A stretch of 64,000 bases of DNA, taken from NCBI GenBank assembly GCA_033782935.1, contig JAWQEG010000474.1:2526228-2590227 (forward strand), read 5' to 3'. Within the stretch, counting starts at the first letter, position 1. Every line of letters begins with the position of its first letter. This stretch comes from Petrolisthes cinctipes (lineage: Eukaryota; Arthropoda; Malacostraca; Decapoda; Porcellanidae). The notes beneath the pieces were generated by a model that was given only the letters and a program-made list of their open reading frames with translations, did not search any database and was not told where the DNA came from. The position numbers and the translations under genes are program-made. This document shows positions 13,312 through 25,969 of this stretch, piece after piece.

Positions 13312-16300
13312 GTACCCGTTTATATCACAAATTCAGGCTCAAAACACCCGAAAATTCGATATTTTAGGGTCCCAGAAGCAATCTGTACATGCCTACTCAG
13401 TGCTAGAATATTTTCAAAATATAGGATAAAAACATGCTAAAAATCGATATTTTAGGTGCCAAAAAGTCGATATCTCAAATTCAGGCCCAAAACACCCGAA
13501 AATTCGATATTTAGGGGTCCCAGAAGCGATCTGTACATGCCTACCCCGTGTTAGAGTATTTTCAAAATTCAGGCCAAAAACATATTGAAAATCGATCTTT
13601 TAGGTGCCCAAAAGTCGATATGTGCATGCATCTTCTGTACCCGTTTATATCTCAAATTCTGGCTCTAAACACCAGAAAACTCAAAATTTTGGGGTCCCAG
13701 AAGCGATCTATACATGCCTATTCTGTGTTAGAGTATTTTCAAAATTCAGGCCCAAAACATGCTGAAAATCGATATTTTTGGTGCCCAAAGTCAATATGTG
13801 TATGCATCTTCTGTACTCGTTTATATCTCAAATTCAGACTCAAAACGCCCGAAAATTCGATATTTTGGGGTCCCAGAAGCAATCTGTAAATGCCTTCTCA
13901 GTGCTAGAATGTTTTCAAAATATAGGCTCAAAACATGCTCAAAATCGATATTTTAGGTGCCCAAAAGCCGATATGTGCATGCATCTTCTGTACTCGTTTA
14001 TATTTCAAATTCAGGCTCAAAACACACGAAAATTCGATATTTTGGGGTCCCAGAAGCAATCTGTACATGCATACTCAGTGCTAGAATATTTTCAAAATAA
14101 AGGCTCAAAACATGCTAAAAATCGATATTTTAGGTGCGTAAAGTCGATATCTCAAATTCAGTCCCAAAACACCCGAAAATTCGATATTTAGGGGTCCCAG
14201 AAGCGATCTGTACATGCCTACTCCGTGTTAGAGTATTTTCAAAATAAAGTCCCAAAACATGATAAAAATCGATGGTTTAGGTGCCCAAAAGTCGATATGT
14301 GCATGCATCTTCAATACCCGTTTATATCTCAAATTCAGGCTCAAAACACCCGAAAATTCGATATTTTGGGGTCCCAGAAGCGATCTGTACATGCCTACTC
14401 CGTGTTAGAGTATTTTCAAAATACAGGCCAAAAACATGCTCAAAATCGATATTTTTGGTTCCCAAAGTCAATATGTGTATGCATCTTCTGTACTCGTTAA
14501 ATCTCAAATTCAGTCTCAAAACACCCGAAAATTCGATATTTTGTGGTCCCAGAAGCAATCTGTACATGCCTACTCAGTGCTAGAATATTTTCAAAATATA
14601 GGCTCAAAACATGCTAAAAATCGAGATTTTAGGTGCGTAAAGTTGATATCTCAAATTCAGGCCCAAAACACCCGAAAATTCGATATTTTGAGGTCACAGA
14701 AGCGATCTGTACATGCCTACTCAGTCGCTAGAATATTTTAAAAATATAGGCTCAAAACATGCTAAAAATCGATATTTTAGGTGCCAAAAGGTAGATATCT
14801 CAAATTCAGGCCCAAAACACCATAAAATTCGATATTTAGGGTTCCCAGAAGCAATCTGTACATGCCTACTCCGTGTTAGAGTATTTTCAAAATACAGGCC
14901 CAAAACATGCTCAAAATCGATGTTTTAGGTGCCTTAAAGTCGATATGTGCATGCATCTTCAGTACCCGTTTATATCTCAAATTCAGGCTCAAAACACCCG
15001 AAAATTCGATATTTTAGGGTCCCAGAAGCAATCTGTACATGCCTACTCAGTGCTAGAATATTTTCAAAATATAGGCTAAAAACATGTTAAAAATCGATAT
15101 TTTAGGTGCCAAAAAGTCGATATCTCAAATTCAGGCCCGAAACACCCGAAAATTCGATATTTAGGGGTCCCAGAAGCGATCTGTACATGCCTACCCCGTG
15201 TTAGAGTATTTTCAAAATTCAGGCCAAAAACATATTGAAAATCGATCTTTTAGGTGCCCAAAAGTCGATATGTGCATGCATCTTCTGTACCCGTTTATAT
15301 CTCAAATTCTGGCTCTAAACACCAGAAAACTCAAAATTTTGGGGTCCCAGAAGCGATCTATACATGCCTATTCCGTGTTAGAGTATTTTCAAAATTCAGG
15401 CCCAAAACATGCTGAAAATCGATATTTTTGGTGCCCAAAGTCAATATGTGTATGCATCTTCTGTACTCGTTTATATCTCAAATTCAGTTTCAAAACACCC
15501 GAAAATTCGATATTTTGGGGTCCCAGAAGCAATCTGTACATGCCTACTCGGTGCTAGAATATTTTCAAAATATAGGCTCAAAACATGCTAAAAATCGAGA
15601 TTTTAGGTGCGTAAAGTTGATATCTCAAATTCAGGCCCAAAACACCCGAAAATTCGATATTTTGAGGTCACAGAAGCGATCTGTACATGCCTACTCCGCG
15701 TTAGAGTATTTTCAAAATACAGGCCCAAAACATGCTCAAAATCGATGTTTTAGGTGCCAAAAAGTCGATATGTGCATGCATCTTCAGTACCCGTTTATAT
15801 CTCAAATTCAGGCTCAAAACACCCGAAAATTTAATATTTTGGGGTCCCAGAAGCAATCTGTACATCCCTACTCACTCGCTAGAATATTTTAAAAATATAG
15901 GCTCAAAACATGCTAAAAATCGATATTTTAGGTGCCAAAAGGTCGATATCTCAAATTCAGGCCCAAAACACCATAAAATTCGATATTTAGGGGTCCCAGA
16001 AGCAATCTGTACATGCCTACTCCGTGTTAGAGTATTTTCAAAATACAGGCCCAAAACATGCTCAAAATCGATGTTTTAGGTGCCTTAAAGTCGATATGTG
16101 CATGCATCTTCAGTACCCGTTTATATCTCAAATTCAAGCTCAAAACACCCGAAAATTCGATATTTAAGGGTCCCAGAAGCAATCTGTACATGCCTACTCA
16201 GTTCTAGAATATTTAAAAAAAAAAGGCTAAAAATATGCTAAAAATCGATATTTTAGGTGCCAAAAAGTCGATATCTCAAATTCAGGCCCAAAACACCCGA

Positions 16301-19300
16301 AAATTCGATATTTAGGGGTCCCAGAAGCGATCTGTACATGCCTACCCCGTGTTAGAGTATTTTCAAAATTCAGGCCAAAAACATATTGAAAATCGATCTT
16401 TTAGGTGCCCAAAAGTCGATATGTGCATGCATCTTCTGTACCCGTTTATATCTCAAATTCTGGCTCTAAACACCAGAAAACTCAAAATTTTGTTGTCCCA
16501 GAAGCGATCTATACATGCCTATTCCGTGTTAGAGTATTTTCAAAATTCAGGCCCAAAACATGCTGAAATCGATATTTTTGGTGCCCAAAGTCAATATGTG
16601 TATGCATCTTCTGTACTCGTTTATATCTCAAATTCAGTCTCAAAACACCCGAAAATTCGATATTTTGGGGTCCCAGAAGCAATCTGTACATGCCTACTCA
16701 GTGCTAGAATGTTTTCAAAATATAGGCTCAAAACATGCTAAAAATCGATATTTTAGGTGCGTAAAGTCGATATCTCAAATTCAGGCTCAAAACACCCGAA
16801 AATTCGATATTTTGAGGTCCCAAAAGCGATCTGTACATGCCTACTCCGCGTTAGAGTATTTTCAAAATACAGGCCCAAAACATGCTCAAAATCGATGTTT
16901 TAGGTGCCAAAAAGTCGATATGTGCATGCATCTTCAGTACCCGTTTATATCTCAAATTCAGGCTCAAAACACCCAAAAATTCGATATTTTAGGGTTCCAG
17001 AAGCGATCTGTACATGCCTACTCCGTGTTAGAGTATTTTCAAAATACAGGCCCAAAACATGCTGAAAATCGATATTTTAGATGCCCAAAGTAAATATGTG
17101 CATGTATCTTCTGTACCCGTTTATATCTCAAATTCAGGCTCAAAACACCCGAAAATTCAATATTTTGGCGTTCCAGAAGCAAACTCTACATGCCTACTCA
17201 GTGCTAGAATATTTTCAAAATAAAGGCTAAAAACATGCTAAAAATCGATATTTTAGGTGCCAAAAAGTCGATATCTCAAATTCAGGCACAAAACACCCGA
17301 AATTTCGATATTTTTGGGTCAAAGAAGCGATCTGTTTATGCCTACTCAGTGCTAGAATGTTTTAAAAATATAGGCTCAAAACGTGCTCAAAATCGATATT
17401 TTAGGTGCCAAAAAGTAAATCTTTCAAATTCAGGCCCAAAACACCCGAAAATTCGATATTTTTGGGTCACAGAAGCGATCTGTACATGCCTACTCAGTGC
17501 TAGAATGTTTTCAAAATATAGGCTCAAAACGTGCTCAAAATCGATATTTTAGGTGCCCAAAAGTCGATATGTGCATGCATCTTCTGTACTCGTTTATATC
17601 TCAAATTCAGGCTTAAAACACCCGAAAATTCGATATTTTGGGGTCCCAGAAGCGATCTGTACATGCCTACTCCGTGTTAGAGTATTTTCAAAATTCAGGC
17701 CCAAAACATGCTGAAAATCGATATTTTTGGTGCCCAAAGTCAATATATGTATTCATCTTTAGCACCCGTTTATATCTCAAATTCAACCTCAAAACACCCG
17801 AAAATTCGATATTTTTGGGTCCGTGAAGCGATCTGTACATGCCTACTCAGTGCTAGAATGTTTTCAAAATATAGGGTCAATACTTGCTCAAAATCGATAT
17901 TTTAGGTGCCCAAAAGTCGATATGTGCATGCTTCTTCTGTACTCGTTTATATCTCAAATTCAGGCTCAAAACACCCGAAAATTCGATATTTAGGGGTCCC
18001 AGAAGCGATCTATACATGCCTATTCCGTGTTAGAGTATTTTCAAAATTCAGGCCCAAAACATGCTGAAAATCGATATTTTTGGTGCCCAAAGTCAATATG
18101 TGTATGCATCTTCTGTACTCGTTTATATCTCAAATTCAGTCTCAAAACACCCGAAAATTCGATATTTTGGGGTCCCAGAAGCAATCTGTACATGCCTACT
18201 CAGTGCTAGAATATTTTCAAAATATAGGCTCAAAACATGCTAAAAATCGAGATTTTAGGTGCGTAAAGTTGATATATCAAATTCAGGCCCAAAACACCCG
18301 AAAATTCGATATTTTGAGGTCACAGAAGCGATCTGTACATGCCTACTCCGCGTTAGAGTATTTTCAAAATACAGGCCCAAAACATGCTCAAAATCGATGT
18401 TTTAGGTGCCAAAAAGTCGATATGTGCATGCATCTTCAGTACCCGTTTATATCTCAAATTCAGGCTCAAAACACAAGAAAATTTAATATTTTGGGGTCCC
18501 AGAAGCAATCTGTACATCCCTACTCAGTCGCTAGAATATTTTAAAAATATAGGCTCAAAACATGCTAAAAATCGATATTTTAGGTGCCAAAAGGTCGATA
18601 TCTCAAATTCAGGTCCAAAACACCATAAAATTCGATATTTAGGGGTCCCAGAAGCAATCTGTACATGCCTACTCCGTGTTAGAGTATTTTCAAAATACAG
18701 GCCCAAAACATGCTCAAAATCGATGTTTTAGGTGCCTTAAAGTCGATATGTGCATGCATCTTCAGTACCCGTTTATATCTCAAATTCAGGCTCAAAACAC
18801 CCGAAAATTCGATATTTTAGGGTCCCAGAAGCAATCTGTACATGCCTACTCAGTGCTAGAATATTTTCAAAATATAGGCTAAAAACATGCTAAAAATCGA
18901 TATTTTAGGTGCCAAAAAGTCGATATCTCAAATTCAGGCCCAAAACACCCGAAAATTCGATATTTAGGGGTCCCAGAAGCGATCTGTACATGCCTACCCC
19001 GTGTTAGAGTATTTTCAAAATTCAGGCCAAAAACATATTGAAAATCGATCTTTTAGGTGCCCAAAAGTCGATATGTGCATGCATCTTCTGTACCCGTTTA
19101 TATCTCAAATTCTGGCTCTAAACACCAGAAAACTCAAAATTTTGGGGTCCCAGAAGCGATCTATACATGCCTATTCCGTGTTAGAGTATTTTCAAAATTC
19201 AGGCCCAAAACTTGCTGAAAATCGATATTTTTGGTGCCCAAAGTCAATATGTGTATGCATTTTCTGTACTCGTTTATATCTCAAATTCAGTCTCAAAACG

Positions 19301-19421
19301 CCCGAAAATTCGATATTTTGGGGTCCCAGAAGCAATCTGTACATGCCTACTCAGTGCTAGAATATTTTCAAAATATGGGCTCAAAACATGCTAAAAATCG
19401 ATATTTTAGGTGCGTAAAGTT

Positions 19422-20144
19422 TGTATCCGTGGCTGATCACGTTCGCGATACATGATACACCTATGGTGTTGGAACATTCCGTTAAGCCAAAGCAGTTCAA
19501 GCTAGTTTCATTAGACACAACATCCTTTGAAAAGTGCTGAGTTGCAGCGTGGGGGAATCTTCCATGCTGAGTTACTGATTGCTAGATTCACTCTGTAATT
19601 ATCTATATGTTAATCTCTATACTATAATCAACTCCATATTGTCATCTCGTATGTAGAGAAAGGGACAATATATATTTACTCACTTTATTCTTATATAAAC
19701 TCATATCTAACTTATCCATATTTCATATGTAAGCTTAGCATTGTAAATAGCATCATCGCAACCTGTCATCTGAGCAAGGGTGTGGCAGTGTATACCACGA
19801 GCGGGTACTACCAGAGAGAGAAGGCGCATTACAAGCCCTGCCCTGAAGACAACAGGTTCACTCCTACCTTATATTAGAGAGACACGAGATGTCTGTATAA
19901 CCTGTAAACTATATCTAATATACTCAGTAAATAGAGACAAGTCCACGAGTTTACTCTAACCCTTGAGTAACTAACTTAGTTCCCCAGGAAGACTAGAGTG
20001 GTAGTTCAGAGCAACGGTAAGTTGGCTTGAAACCAGAGGTCTACATCGGCGTAGTAAGTAATACTAGCCCGAGAGTAAGTGAGAGTTTCCAGCAGGTGTT
20101 TCCGAGAGAAGCTGTTGCTGAGCTTGGACGACCCCACGAGTACA
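19422..20144 (+). repeat. 5' LTR
   Basis: 723 bp, starting TGTATCCGTGG and ending GAGTACA. It is matched by the 3' LTR at 28090-28812 with the same length. It holds a TATA-like box at 19692-19699. Confidence 0.93.
19692..19699 (+). promoter_or_regulatory. TATA-like box in 5' LTR
   Basis: TATATAAA in the middle of the LTR, conserved at 28360-28367 in the 3' LTR. It is a plausible core promoter for the element, but A/T-rich context makes chance matches likely. Confidence 0.35.
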
Positions 20145-20147
20145 TAA

Positions 20148-20160
20148 TGGTGGCAGCGGT
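20148..20160 (+). other. Primer binding site, tRNA-Leu type
   Basis: TGGTGGCAGCGGT lies 3 bp after the end of the 5' LTR. It is complementary to a tRNA 3' end of ACCGCTGCCA plus CA, the end known for animal tRNA-Leu of the AAG type. Position and leading TGG are typical for a minus-strand primer site. Confidence 0.75.
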
Positions 20161-20706
20161 AAGGGATACGTAACATTCACAGTGTCCTGTATTAATTCTA
20201 TATTCCAAACAGAATAATTGTGTACGTGGTGGGCGGCTCGGGCGCTTTCCTCGTTGGTAACACTGACGGAGCGAGAGCGAGCCAGAGCGATACCAGCTGG
20301 GGGTTGCCAGCTAATGGTGGCTGCGTAACCTAACCTACTTTAATCAGGCATTTTTCCCTGTGTGCCTTTCCCAGGGAAAAAGAGGAATTGTCTGTTGTGG
20401 GTACTCTCATCTGGGAAGGAACAAGGACGGACTTAGGAGGGCGAACCAGAAGAGTGAACGGGAGCTGTGAGAGGAACGACTGGCCAGCGTTTACTCTGGG
20501 GGTGTGTGGCATCTACACATTCCTTTACTACGTGTATACTGAGCATCTGTAATCTTCATTCTCCATCGGTTAGTTATTTTATTCTATACACATACACAGT
20601 GAACATTAAACACACAATAGTAACATGTTGTTGGGGTATTTTTGTATGCCTATGTAATATTTTATTATATGTTGTGGTGAGTGTATAGGAATTATTTCTA
20701 CGGGAC
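20161..20706 (+). other. Leader between primer site and gag
   Basis: About 546 bp with no convincing ORF. It is a plausible 5' untranslated and packaging region. No conserved structure was recognised. Confidence 0.5.
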
Positions 20707-22251
20707 ATGTTTAAGAAATTTAGAACGACAAAGAATATAATCCCAGGGGATTTATCAGAGGATTCAGACAGTAGTAGCAGTGAGGGGGAACTAAACTTTC
20801 CACCTACTCCCAATACCACTAATATACATGAGCAGTTAAGGGGACTGAATAGTCCAGTGCCAGGGCAGTTAAGAAGTGGATATCAATTTCGTGTAGAGGG
20901 AAGTGACGAAATAGAGGAAACACGGGAGAACGTGTTTAAGTTACCGCCAAAAGGGCGAGGAAAGGGTAATAAAAATACTACAGTTGTACAAGCTACAATT
21001 CCAATGGCGACTGCAAGCACCAGTGCTGTTGGGGGAGCAGCCCAGGCGACAGGGCAGAATGTCACTAACCCTAGTATAGGCAATTTAGTGGGTAGCGCCC
21101 ACGGGAATCAGCCAACGAATATTATGAGAGTGTTTACAGGTGAGGATTCAGTACCAAAGTTTGATGGGGATCCAAATAAGAATTATACAATAGAGGAATT
21201 TATACGGAGACTTGAGCAGTCTTTCGTGGAGTATAATATTACCGAGGATAGAGGTAAAATAGGATATGCAGACTCGAGGATTGAAGGGGAGTTTGCAAGG
21301 CAGTTATTAAACTGTAGTTGTCTGTTGGGGAGGTCGTCAAGGGAACAACAGACGTGGGAGGAGTTTAAAAAAGCATTAGTTATAGTGTACCGAAGGTCGG
21401 CTCCAGAGGGATGCTCGGCGTGGGCACATAGAATATTCAAGGACTTAGGTTTAAAGGCGTGGACTACATCACTAGAAGTAGCAGTATCAAAGGCGGGTGC
21501 TATACGTAAGGATATACAAGATTGTATACAGGACAACAATTGGTCTAAGGATGTTAATGGGGAACAATGGATGAAGGTAGACGACGCCTGTGAGATGTTT
21601 GAATATCTCTTGATGTATCTAGGTCTATCAGAGGAGGACCAGAGGAGAGTCCGGAAAAAAAAGTTGGAGCGAGGTAAGGGAATCTGGCATTTAATTAATG
21701 AGTTAAAACTGGAAATCAGAGATCCCATGGTTGTTAGACCATTTCGCAACCAAAATGCTACGAAGGTACAGACTTCGGTATTACAAACGGAGGTAACTGA
21801 CAGGAGGTCAGAGGGCGAGCCGCAGACAGGCGTAAATGCAGTCGCGGGGCAAAGGAATACAAGGGGTGGAAATTCATCTGTGAGGTACCAGGTAGAATGT
21901 TTCCATTGTCGTAAGTGGGGCCATGTAAAGGCCGACTGTCCTCAATTACAGAATAGATCTCAAGGGGATCAATATAGAGGTTCAATGAACAGGGGTCAGG
22001 CGTACCCTAGAGGCGCAGCCAGGCGGGCGCGTGGAGGACAAGCTAGAGGAAGTGGTAGAGCGTACCACTATGCACATCAGGATAATTATCAACAAGGAGG
22101 AGGTTATGTACCTCCCGGACAGAGTAAGTGGTGTGAAATCCATAAATGGTCGAATCATATAACGGCAGACTGTGGAGTAATAATACGAGCTATGCATGAG
22201 GAAAAATCACGTATGGGGGTCCGGCGATCAGGGTCGGATGAGGCATTATGA
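20707..22251 (+). CDS. gag: Gag polyprotein of the LTR element
   Basis: Open frame of 514 codons starting with ATG. Gag forms the virus-like particle and binds the element RNA. The N-terminal region is acidic and Ser-rich. The middle, about residues 150-340, is a helical capsid-like region. A basic Arg/Gly-rich tail carries a zinc knuckle CX2CX4HX4C at residues 398-411 (CFHCRKWGHVKADC) and a second knuckle-like motif CX2HX4HX4C at 476-489. The stop is TGA at 22249-22251. Pol follows in the same frame 21 bp later, so pol could be made by stop read-through or by reinitiation. Family placement comes from the linked pol; the capsid region itself I could not match by eye. Confidence 0.88.
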   Translation: MFKKFRTTKNIIPGDLSEDSDSSSSEGELNFPPTPNTTNIHEQLRGLNSPVPGQLRSGYQFRVEGSDEIEETRENVFKLPPKGRGKGNKNTTVVQATIPMATASTSAVGGAAQATGQNVTNPSIGNLVGSAHGNQPTNIMRVFTGEDSVPKFDGDPNKNYTIEEFIRRLEQSFVEYNITEDRGKIGYADSRIEGEFARQLLNCSCLLGRSSREQQTWEEFKKALVIVYRRSAPEGCSAWAHRIFKDLGLKAWTTSLEVAVSKAGAIRKDIQDCIQDNNWSKDVNGEQWMKVDDACEMFEYLLMYLGLSEEDQRRVRKKKLERGKGIWHLINELKLEIRDPMVVRPFRNQNATKVQTSVLQTEVTDRRSEGEPQTGVNAVAGQRNTRGGNSSVRYQVECFHCRKWGHVKADCPQLQNRSQGDQYRGSMNRGQAYPRGAARRARGGQARGSGRAYHYAHQDNYQQGGGYVPPGQSKWCEIHKWSNHITADCGVIIRAMHEEKSRMGVRRSGSDEAL

Positions 22252-22272
22252 CACAAGGACGAGAGGAAGAGA

Positions 22273-24327
22273 ATGTCTAGAGATATAGAATTCTCCATAG
22301 TGTCGGCAGTCAGTAGAAGTAATCAATTAGCCGTAGGAAATCTAACAATAGGGGGAATTCCGGGGGCACTTTTGATTGATACTGGTGCAGTAGTCAATCT
22401 AATATCAAAGGAGACCTATCAAAATATTAGAAAACATCATTCTGAGAGGAGTTATGCATTGCAAGAGCCACAATACCAACTGTGTGGGGTGTCAGGAACT
22501 ACAGTGGATGTTCTTGGAGTTGTGAGGTTGCCAGTTCACTTCCGGGGTAGCTCAAGTTTTGCTGCATCATTTTATGTTGTAAGTAAATTTCATCCTATGG
22601 CAAGCGGGTTGCTTGGATTGTCAACCATGGCTGAAAGGAAGATTGAGGTGTACCCAGGGGAAGGTTTAATTGTTCATGAAAATGTACCTTATATGTGTAT
22701 GGCAACCCCGCAACCCAAACACTCAGACAAAGAGGTTAAAACGGTGGGTTATGTAAGGGGCTTTGAAGAGAAGTCAAACCAAAGGGTCATGAAACAAGAT
22801 AGACTATGTGACACTGCTAGGGTGGAAGTCACGCGTTGGACTGTTGTTACTGCTATTGTACCTGGTGCGCACAGGCTGCAACCGCAGGAAATGATTCAGT
22901 TCAAGGTGTGTTTGAAAGGAGTGAAAGAAGGCGTAGATGTGGTGTGCATGTCTGAAACATGTAAGTTGAAAGGGGTGTCGCTAGAGTCTACTTTGACTAC
23001 AGTAAAGTCAGGGGGTGAGACTGTGGTGCTGGCTGTAAATAATACAGGAGTAGAGATTGAAGTTAAGCCAGGCAGTCAATTGTGTGATTTTCTCGTATAC
23101 CATGGTACGGTATTAGAGCCAAAGCATAACCTACCAGTTGTGAGTGTTGTTGGTTGTATTGGTGCATCTCCTTCGTCAGAATTGAGAAGTCAAGTTAAAA
23201 CTGGGGGAAACTCAGAAGGGAAAGAAGAGTTGTTACAGTTACTTCAAGGGTATAGGAAGGCTATAGCTCTTGCAGGGGAACCATTAGGTAGTACAGACCT
23301 AACTTCACATGTGATTAAGTTAAAGCGAGAAGCGCAACCCAGTTACATAAAATCATATAGGCTCCCCCATTCACAAAGACAGATAGTGGACGATACGGTG
23401 AAGGATATGTTAAAACAGAAGGTTATTGAACCTTCGACCTCTCCTTGGAGTAGTCCCATATTTTTGGTTCCAAAGAAGGATGGAACATATAGACCTGTTA
23501 TTGACTATAGGAGAGTAAATCAGCAGACAGTCCCTGATAAATACCCCATGCCTCATTTGAATGACCTGTTGCAGGCTATAGGTGAGGGAAATAAGGTGTT
23601 TTCTACCTTGGATTTGCTGTCAGGATATTGGCAGGTGCCAGTTCACGAGCGGTCTCGTGACATCACGGCTTTTTCCACTCATCAGGGTCATTATCAGTTT
23701 CGCAGGATGCCATTTGGGCTCTGCAATGCCCCTACGACTTTCCAAAGACTAGTGAACAATGTATTGGCGGGGTTAATTGGGAAAGATGCATTAGTATACC
23801 TAGATGACATAATTATTTTCTCAAAGGATGTGCCTACGCACTTGGAGAAATTAAGAAAGGTATTGGAACGTTTAGCATCAGCGGGTTTGAAGCTAAAACT
23901 TAGTAAGTGTGAATTCTTGAAACAAAAGATTAAGTATTTGGGGCATGAAGTAGACGAGTCAGGTATACATGTGAATCAGGATAAGATAAAGGCTATCTTA
24001 AAGTTTCCAACACCGACCAAGGCAGATCATGTACGATCTTTTCTGGGACTAGCGGGTTACTACAGGAGTTTTGTGTATCAGTTTTCTAGCAAGGCAGCAC
24101 CTTTGATTAAACTGTTGAAGCAGACAAATAAGTTTGAATGGGGTCAACCACAAGAAGAGGCATTTAGTATATTAAAGGAGGCTCTGACGCAACCACCTGT
24201 TTTGGCTTTCCCAGATTTCAAGAAACCGTTTATTTTACATACAGATGCATCGGGGGTTGGACTTGGGGCAGTATTGGCACAAGAAGATGAGGGGGGGAAA
24301 GTTAAAACCCATTGGCTACGCAAGTAA
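22273..24327 (+). pseudogene. pol: Pol, 5' part: protease, RT, start of RNase H
   Basis: The open frame begins with ATG in the same frame as gag. The aspartic protease signature LIDTGA has its catalytic Asp at residue 36. The RT carries the palm motif YLDD at residues 509-512 and the upstream VPKKDGTYRPVIDYR box. RNase H begins with HTDASG at about 657. The frame then runs off at a tract of seven G (24291-24297) and stops at 24327. Ty3-type pol continues through RNase H into integrase in one frame, so the extra base most likely disables this copy. The rest of pol is intact in the next frame. Confidence 0.9.
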
Positions 24328-25945
24328 GGCGTTAAATGATACAGAGAAGAAATATAGTGTTACACATCAGGAGGCATATGCCATAGTGTGGGCCTTGAAA
24401 CATTTTCGTCCTATTATTTTTGGTTACTCTATTACAGTTTGTACTGATCATCGCCCATGTCTCGAGTTGTTCAAGGGGAAGAATATGACCGGGAAGTTAG
24501 CACGATGGCACTTGACTATTCTGGAGTTCAACCCTACTTTCAATTTTGTACCTGGTAAGATTAATGTAGTTGCAGATGCATTAAGTCGACAGACTGTGAA
24601 CTCTGTAACCACATTGAGTACAATATCCCCACAGAAGTTAAAGACAAAGCAAAGGGAAGATCCTATGTGGAAGAGGGTAATTTATGGTCTAGAGTCAGGG
24701 GAAGAGGTAGAAGTTCCAGGTCTACCGCTAAGAACAACAGAGTTTATCCTGAGGGATAATGTTCTTCATAAGGTAACTGTAGTTGAAGGGAAAGAAACAT
24801 ACAGAATAGTAGTGCCAGGGTCTCTGATAGAAACAGTATTAAGGCTTCTTCATGATGCACCGCAAGCAGGTCATAAAGGGAGGGACGCTTGTCTAGAAGA
24901 AGCTAGGTCGAGGTATTTCTGGTTGAAAATGCGTAAGGACATAGAAAACCATATAAAGAAATGTGTATCGTGTGCGAGGAACAAGGGAACTACGGGACCA
25001 CCCGCTCCTCTGCAAACATTTCCAAGTCCTGCTAAACCTTGGGATGTGGTAGCCATAGATGTGTTACAGCTACCTACAAGTTATCAGGGATCAAAGTATC
25101 TGTTGACTTGTGTGGATCACTTCAGTAGGTTTGTTGTGTTAGCTCCTCTACAAGATAAATCAGCTCAGTCCATTGCACATGCTTTAGTAAACTCATTGTT
25201 TTGTACATACACTATACCCCGTGTGCTGTTGTCAGACAATGGGACAGAATTTAGAAATAGTGTCCTAGAAGAAATCTGCAAGCTCTACAATATTAAGCAG
25301 GTGTTCACGGTTGCATACCATCCTCAAAGTAATGGTATGGTAGAGAGAGTAAATAGGAAGATTTTGGAGGTACTTAGACATCAGGCAGGTTCAATTCAAG
25401 CAGGCTGGGAAGATTGGTTATGCCAGGTAACCGCATGTATAAATAGTTCCATACATTCCTCACTGGGAAAGACACCACATTATATTATATATGGTGAGGA
25501 TAAGGTCCTACCATATGATATATTGGTTGGAAGACCAGGCCCAGTGTATAATGTAGACGACTATGTGAGTGTCCAGGGACACGCTTTTGCAACCATTCAC
25601 CATGAAGTAAGAAAGCATATGGAAGCCTCACGGGCAGAACATATTGCAAGGCAACATAAGTTTGCAAAGAAAGTAGAAATTGAGGAAGGAGATGTGGTGA
25701 TGGTGAAGACTCCAGAGAGACAGAGCAAACTATCTCCGAAATTCAAGGGTCCCTACATTGTAAAAAGGGTATTGGGAAATAAATTAATAGTTCAGGATAA
25801 TATAACAGACGCGGATCTACTGGTACACGTGGATAGAATAAAGAGGGTTCCAAAGGAAACGGTCCAAGTGGGAAAGGAAACAGAGTCTGAACCTGAGCAA
25901 AGAATGCATTTGAGATCAGGGAAATATCTGGCAAAAATAATCTAA
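24298..25945 (+). pseudogene. pol: Pol, 3' part: RNase H and integrase
   Basis: This continues pol in the +1 frame after the G run. RNase H continues through YASKALNDTEKKYS and TDHRPCLELF. The integrase has an N-terminal HHCC zinc region (about 24850-24985, ending CVSCARNKG). The catalytic core has Asp codons at 25058 and 25235 and a Glu codon at 25343, giving DD35E spacing. A C-terminal KFKGPYIV (GPY/F) module follows, near 25740. The integrase inserts cDNA into the genome. The segment has no ATG of its own that matches a normal start, so it depends on the upstream frame. Confidence 0.88.
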
Positions 25946-25969
25946 TGTTGATTTTGTTCGCAGACCATC

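Larger units (their letters stand above)
1..19421. repeat. Satellite DNA array, 177-bp and 148-bp monomers
   Basis: The whole stretch is one head-to-tail tandem array. The landmark agaagcgatctgtacatg recurs at 280, 428, 605, 781 and 958, giving spacings of 148, 177, 176 and 177 bp. Long monomers hold two diverged half-units of about 88 bp, each with an AAAA(T)TCGATATTTT core. Short monomers lack 29 bp at the junction of the halves. Monomers differ at scattered sites, and blocks of monomers are copied as larger units. The array runs off the left edge and stops exactly at the LTR at 19422. Long open frames inside it are a by-product of 177 being divisible by 3. I do not recognise the family. 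A centromeric or heterochromatic role is possible from the monomer size, but this is inference only. Confidence 0.97.

Noticed and set aside
1..19421. CRISPR-like array
   Set aside because: The units are continuous and similar over their full length, with no constant repeat alternating with unique spacers, and the sequence is eukaryotic.
270..19455. Dozens of 60-177 codon frames with repeated peptides in the satellite
   Set aside because: They recur because the 177-bp monomer is a multiple of 3 and has stop-free frames. Short monomers shift the frame. There is no start context, splice pattern or domain.
21183..22197. Minus-strand frames opposite gag
   Set aside because: They overlap a clear gag frame and show no domains.
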